64,000 nt of DNA, taken from positions 27,638,038-27,702,037 of the forward strand of contig CM029368.1 in assembly GCA_017165825.1 (NCBI GenBank), given 5' to 3'. Numbering within the stretch: position 1 is the stretch's first letter; each line of letters starts with the position of its first letter. The notes below the pieces were generated by a model. It had not been told where the DNA came from, did no database searches, and was given only the letters and a program-made list of their open reading frames with translations. This stretch comes from Hepsetus odoe. Lineage: Eukaryota; Chordata; Actinopteri; Characiformes; Hepsetidae. A program made the position numbers and the translations under genes. This document shows positions 59,285-64,000 of the stretch, piece after piece.

Positions 59285-59428
59285 ATAATGTTTCCATCCC
59301 TGCGATGGGCTGGCAACCTGTCCAGGCTGCGTCCCCCGTCCTCGCCCTGTGTGCGCTGGGTTGGACACCAGCACTCCCCCGCGACCCCGTTTGGGATAAG
59401 CGGCAGATAATGGATGGATGGATGGATG
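59285..59428 (-). repeat. Dispersed repeat D, second copy
   Basis: On the minus strand it reads CATCCATCCATTATCTGCCG, GGGGTCGCGGGGGAGTGCTG and CAGGTTGCCAGCCCATCGCA, nearly identical to 22757-22880. Confidence 0.7.
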
Positions 59429-60074
59429 TTTCCAATAAATAAAACATAATACAAACAACAGAAATACTAATATATAATTAATGGCAACATTATTATTATT
59501 ATTATTGTTATCCTTGTTGTTAAATCAGATTTTAAATAATTTTTTAATTAATAAACATGCACTATGTATAGAACATTCACATTTAATGATCAAATAACCA
59601 TTCTAATAAATAATATAAAATATAGACATAATAAAAATACTGAGATCTTATTAATTATAAAAAATTTATGGATATCAGTAATGATTAACTTTGATGCATA
59701 CAATGCCTTCTAAAACTCAACAGGCTTGTTTTAGTTTAATCTATATTTAATAATAAATTGTTAAGCATTTCATGTGTTGTTGTTGTTTTGGTTTTTTTTG
59801 CACCAGTAACCACTAAAATATATCTTTTATCATATCCCAGCCTTCCAAACCATCTATGATGAGAGGTAACACTGTTTAATTCAACCCAGACACAGACTTA
59901 GCCTAGAGCTATGGTTAAGGGTTAGATCATTATGACACTGACATTTAGCCCAAGATTATGCATAATTCATGATTTTAAGCTTGAACAGACTGAGAAGATG
60001 AGTTGGAACAGTGTACACCAAACAGCTCCCACACTAATGCAAACTAGTGATATTGTCAATTTATCACCTTGATA

Positions 60075-60535
60075 ATAAATGTCACTCCCATGAAGTTCTG
60101 GGAAAGAGTCGTGGAAGCTAGGTTAAGAAAAGAGGTGAGGATTAGTGAACAGCAGTATGGTTTTATGCCAAGAAAGAGCACCACAGATGTAATGTTTGCT
60201 CTGAGGGTGTTGATGGAGAAGTGCAGAGAAGGTCAGAAGGAGCTGCATTGTGCCTTTGTGGACTTGGAGAAAGCATAGGACAGGGTGCCTAGAGAGGAGT
60301 TGTGGTTTAGTATGAGGACGTCTGGTGTTACAGAGAATTATGTGAGAGTAGTTCAGGATATGTATGAGGGCAGTGTGACAGTGGGGAGGTCTGCAGTAGG
60401 AGTAACGGATGCATTTAAAGTAGAGGTTGGATCACATTAAGGATCAGTGCTGAGCCCATTGGTTTGAAGGAGGAAGATGCAGAATACAGGAAGAAATGGA
60501 GACAGTTGATTCACTGAGGTGACTCCAGCAGCTGA
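60075..60535 (+). mobile_element. Rearranged RTE-like LINE fragment
   Basis: The plus strand encodes reverse-transcriptase palm motifs: FWERVVEARLRKEV, QYGFMPRKSTTDVMFALR and FVDLEKA, then a stop where tyrosine is expected (LEKAYDRVPREELW). Homology continues through RVPREELWFSMRTSGVTENY and VGSH-GSVLSPL. It then jumps directly, after CCATTGG, to the ORF end GLKEEDAEYRKKWRQLIH, so the middle of the ORF is deleted. The AC microsatellite that follows starts right at the 3' end. The fragment belongs to the same family as 21560-22000. Confidence 0.8.
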
Positions 60536-60537
60536 AA

Positions 60538-60538
<1 letters not shown>

Positions 60539-60623
<85 letters not shown>
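60539..60623. repeat. AC dinucleotide microsatellite, about 42 units
   Basis: Uninterrupted AC run, the longest simple array in the window, directly after the LINE 3' end and before a family B SINE. Confidence 0.95.
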
Positions 60624-60626
<3 letters not shown>

Positions 60627-60636
60627 GAGGTAATCT

Positions 60637-60845
60637 AGCATGTGGTGGTCTAGTGGTAGGGTACTTGCCTATGGACCTGTGGCTCAAGAGGTCCCAGGTT
60701 CAAATCCCACCTCAAGCACTACCATCATTGGGTCCCTGAGCAAGACCCTTAACCCTGAGTGTCTCCAGGGAGGACTGTCCCTGTAATTAGGACCTGGAAG
60801 TCGCTCTGGATAAGAGTGTCTGCTAAATGGCGTAAATGTAAATGT
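60637..60845 (+). mobile_element. SINE, family B copy
   Basis: Near full-length: TGTGGTGGTCTAGTGGTAGG, GGTTCAAATCCCACCTCAAG, GGTCCCTGAGCAAGACCCTT, CTCTGGATAAGAGTGTCTGC and TAAATGTAAATGT. It starts 14 bases after the AC array that ends the LINE. Confidence 0.8.
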
Positions 60846-60934
60846 CCAGTCCACCTGAGGAAACCCATGCAGAGAAAAACATGCACTCACTGGCATTTAC
60901 TTATCTTGCAATGGGATAATTAGTATTTAATGAT

Positions 60935-61130
60935 TATTGGGGCAGGTTAGGGACTAGGTCCCAGTATCAGAATGTTGGGGGTTTAAATCCCAGACCAAAT
61001 ACTTACCCTCAGGTACCCTTAAGAAAAGCACCATCCCCATCACTGCTCCCCTTGCACCAGATATGGCTGCCCCCTGCTGCACAGAGTTTTAAATGCAGTG
61101 TGCATATCATGCACTGTGTGAACAGTAGAA
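60935..61130 (+). mobile_element. Degenerate SINE, family A
   Basis: GGGGGTTTAAATCCCAGACC, CACCATCCCCATCACTGCTC and TTTTAAATGCAGTG follow the family A order with many substitutions; the head is poorly preserved. Confidence 0.5.
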
Positions 61131-62279
61131 GTACAGCAAAATTACAATTTATGACCATTTTCAGTGTTTAATAGCCAGAATAGAAAGAAAAGAATGTGAA
61201 TTATATGTAAAAAGCATGGGGATTACAGTGAGGCTCTTTAAATGCAGCTTAAAGAGAAAAAATATAGAATAAGCTATCCGCGATTGGTCTCGAGCTGTTG
61301 ATTAAAAATGGTAGTAAAGATCTACCTGTATCCTCTGTGTGGACCAGAATGCCTAGATTCTGTGCATCAGTGAATTCACGGCCACTAATAAGTGAATAAT
61401 GTCTACAGGAGTTAGACGGATTAATGATATTGTGGAATGCAAGGAATTCGTGAGCTGCCAGTGGTCAGAGATTAAAAACGTCTGACCGGCTGGACGCTGC
61501 TGGAGGCCGCAGCAACCAGAACTATGCCTGCCGAAGCCAGGAGCTGGAAACAAAACTGTATTTTATTCAATCATGTCTTGTACAGTGTGAACAGGGTGAC
61601 AGTAATGTGTAGGATGGGGTGGACATGCTGCAGGTGGGCTTCACACATGCACACACACACACACACACATACACACATACACACACAGTAAAAGGGTGTA
61701 CTTGTGTCTTTGTGGAGTGTAACCCTAATTCTCAGCAATCAAATCTTTTACCCTTTTCTGACACAAAAATCAATCATTTTAATTATAACAGTTATTACCT
61801 CATATATATTCATTACTTCGTATAATAACAATACATAATAACAAAAAACTCAAATGTACATCACTATACTGTTGAGGACCGTCCATTTTTCTTTACAGTT
61901 GAATTTGTGATAAATGAAGCCTGTTTTATTATGAGGATCAGCAGAACCAACACACACAGCTCCTGTATTTGCATCATTATAAGGACTTCAGGTGTTGCTA
62001 GAGATGCAAGCGCGCGCACACTCACACACTCGGGTCAGTATTGCTGTGCTTGTGAGGACATTCGATTGTTCTCGTACAAGAAACTCAAACATGAACTTAA
62101 ACCTGTTTGATCGCGCAAATCCACAGGTCGCACCTGTATTCCTGTCATTACGGGGACCCATGAGAGACTAATACAAACACGCACGCACGCACAGGCGCAT
62201 ACCTGCGCGCGAGCACAATGGCGTGTGTGTCTCGCGCTGCAGGTTCGTGGCTCAGGTGCTGTAACGTGACACTGGACCA

Positions 62280-62506
62280 CGTGACCCCGGGAGGAGGAAG
62301 GGAGGAGAAGTGAAGCGGTGAGAAAGAGAGATCGGCTGCTTCCCGAACGAGCTCCGTCCGAGAGCCGCGCGTCTGTCCATCACCGCGGAGAAGAGGAACC
62401 TGCACACACACACACACTCACATACACACACACACACACACTCGCACATACACACACACACACACACAGTGGTGATCCTGGAAGTGCTGGAAAAGTGCGC
62501 TTGGAG
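62280..62506 (+). other. Possible non-coding first exon of the right-edge gene
   Basis: A CpG-rich segment (CGAACGAGCTCCGTCCGAGA, GCGCGTCTG) followed by CA repeats ends in TTGGAG and a GTAAAA donor at 62507. Together with the downstream signal-peptide exon it could be the 5' UTR exon of the same plus-strand gene. Its left boundary is not defined. Confidence 0.35.
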
Positions 62507-62534
62507 GTAAAACCTTCTATCTACCTTTTCCTCT

Positions 62535-62572
<38 letters not shown>

Positions 62573-62791
62573 TGTTGGACGCTTTATGAGATGGTGTGAG
62601 CTGATGAGGACTCACCTGAGAAGGGAGTCTGTGAGGGACACCATCCCGTCCACATATGAACCTGTACTGTCCTCTTACACGGTCCCTCTCACTGGGGCAG
62701 TGTTGGGCCGGTGGTTTAGGGCGAGACTGTCATCTGAAGGTTGTGGGTTTGAAGCCCAGACCTGTAGACATTGCAGTCTATTGCTGCTGCT

Positions 62792-62850
<59 letters not shown>
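62402..62850. repeat. Cluster of CA and GT microsatellites
   Basis: CA arrays at 62402-62468 and GT arrays at 62538-62577 and 62793-62850. Opposite-sense arrays within 100 bp could form a hairpin in a transcript. A truncated family A SINE head (62693-62775) lies between the two GT arrays. Confidence 0.85.
62693..62775 (+). mobile_element. SINE family A head fragment
   Basis: GGGGCAGTGTTGGGCCGGTG and GTGGGTTTGAAGCCCAGACC represent the tRNA-like head; the copy then runs into a GT array. Confidence 0.5.
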
Positions 62851-62852
<2 letters not shown>

Positions 62853-63449
62853 CAGCACAAGGAATTTAATTCCTTCATTTTATTCCTGGGCTTTTTAACT
62901 CTATATTTTAATAACTATTAAGAACCAATTAAAGGTACTGAACTGAGGACCAGGTTGCAGCACACTCCGTGCGCAGCTGCTTATGTCCATATGTTCTGCC
63001 TTCAGTCTCGTGAGCGCTGGATTTAGGAGCCGTGCACATGAGTCTTGTCTTAATGATGCAGGGTAGGATATCAGTGCACTTAAGTAAAAGTAGATTTACT
63101 GTTGGTAAAATTTGACATGAATGAGTTATATTTCTATAAATAGTACAGAAGTGCTTACTCGCGAGTGTGCTCAAGTGTACTTTTAGAACTTTAAGGCCTG
63201 CTTAGCAGAACTTGTTTCTCAGGATGTCATAACAGACTTTATTGATCCAGAGGGAAATGGCCTAAGTTCCCTTGATCTATAAAAACGTACCTCTTACAAA
63301 ATAATGATTTTGTCCTTTTACTCATTTGGACATATTAATTAAGTACGTTAATACTTTTCCTAAACTTTTCAGAGGGCACCTGTGTCTACTTTCACTCTAG
63401 CTCTGAAGTACAGTACTTTGTCCACCCCTCATTGTCCTTTCTACCCCAG

Positions 63450-63624
63450 TCCTAGAGAGACGAGGCACAGACAACACTTGGGCCCGGACATGGTTTGCTG
63501 CATCCGGTCCGAGGCCCGGGCTGCATGAGGGGCAAGGGCAGCCTTTAGATGGACTCCACGATGCTGCAGGCGGGGCTTGTGGCAGGGAGTACTCTGCTGT
63601 TTCTTGGAAGCGCGTCCGCCCAAG
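63450..63624 (+). CDS. 5' end of a secreted or membrane protein gene (possibly latrophilin 1)
   Basis: After a pyrimidine-rich acceptor (TACCCCAG) the exon starts at 63450. The coding part starts at the ATG at 63549 and encodes 25 residues (MDSTMLQAGLVAGSTLLFLG, then SASAQ) before a phase-1 GTGAGT donor at 63625. This is a typical signal peptide: hydrophobic core, then small residues at the likely cleavage site Ala-x-Ala. In human the gene next to ASF1B is ADGRL1, whose signal-peptide exon also ends in a similar SATQ-G junction. The identity adgrl1 is therefore an inference from position and exon form, and the orientation relative to asf1b differs from human. Two short upstream ATGs (63524 and near 63484) precede the chosen start. 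The rest of the gene is outside the window. Confidence 0.5.
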
Positions 63625-64000
63625 GTGAGTCACAGCTGAAACTGCAGGTCATCGTTGTGCCGAATCACTAACCCCCCCGAATGATGAGCAATGGGAAGCA
63701 GTTGGAAGGCTGTGCGGTATTGCTGTAGCCAAGTGATCCTCTGGGTCACTGCGTGGTGTGTGATCATCCTGACTAACTCCGAGACTCCAGGTTTCTGTGG
63801 GAATCTGGATGAATCAAAGAATTCAGCGATTCTGGTCAGAAAGTACAAAGGCAGGTCTGACCACGTATCTTCACATTGGGGTTTTTGTTTTGGGGTAGGA
63901 CAATCATGACATGGAGATCCTTCTCCTACTTGGACACAGAGTACTTGTCTTGAGTCAGCTCTTGTTTCTTTATATTTGGCTAGGAAAAAGAGACAGTATG
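63625..64000 (+). other. Start of the intron of the right-edge gene
   Basis: Follows the GTGAGT donor of the signal-peptide exon. No further coding exon is recognisable before the window ends. Confidence 0.4.

Larger units (their letters stand above)
59430..62100. other. Repeat-rich intergenic region right of asf1b
   Basis: An A/T-rich stretch without recognisable genes. It holds a rearranged LINE fragment, a long AC array, SINEs of two families, and a CA array at 61648-61685. The remaining sequence shows no coding homology. Confidence 0.5.

Noticed and set aside
60437..60641. Poly-Cys-Val frames over CA/GT arrays
   Set aside because: Translations of dinucleotide repeats are not genes.
1..64000. 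CRISPR arrays, operons or prokaryotic elements
   Set aside because: The sequence is clearly a vertebrate nuclear genome; the tandem repeats lack spacers.

Overview
This window is eukaryotic, almost certainly from a teleost fish nuclear genome. The genes have GT-AG introns, CpG-rich promoters, long CA/GT, ATT and TA microsatellites, tRNA-derived SINEs typical of fish, Tc1/mariner remnants and RTE-like LINE fragments. I cannot name the species; the SINE types suggest an otocephalan, but this is only an impression.

The window carries a compact gene block that matches, in content, the human 19p13.12 neighbourhood (DNAJB1, TECR, SAMD1, PRKACA, ASF1B). From left to right: dnajb1 (minus, 3 coding exons, 2244-5761); a 4 kb divergent intergenic region; tecr (plus, 11 coding exons, 10230-18877); convergent 3' ends; samd1 (minus, 7 exons, 21256-29477); a minisatellite of about 36 bp units just upstream of samd1; prkaca, the PKA catalytic subunit alpha (minus, 10 constitutive exons, 34130-51506, probably with a 3.4 kb 3' UTR); asf1b (minus, 4 exons, 53980-58421); and, at the right edge, the 5' end of a plus-strand gene encoding a signal peptide (63549-63624), possibly adgrl1. 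All exon phases were joined by hand and give continuous reading frames, except that the samd1 exon 1 donor is weak.

The most interesting signal is inside the 10.8 kb first intron of prkaca. Two additional open exons (47906-48029 and 43905-44013) end in good splice donors in exactly the phase needed to join exon 2. The first resembles the N-terminus of the mammalian PRKACB Cbeta2 isoform and would give the same Ser-Met-Lys-Glu-Phe junction. The second has a TATA box about 125 bp upstream. This suggests that the fish alpha gene has several promoters and N-termini, two of them without the myristoylation glycine. A second notable item is a perfect 22-bp inverted repeat with an 18-nt loop in samd1 intron 1.

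Functionally the genes are housekeeping: an HSP70 co-chaperone (dnajb1), the last step of very-long-chain fatty acid elongation (tecr), a CpG-island-binding chromatin repressor (samd1), cAMP signalling (prkaca) and histone H3-H4 chaperoning (asf1b). They do not form a pathway; their linkage is conserved synteny. The rest is introns, UTRs and repeats.
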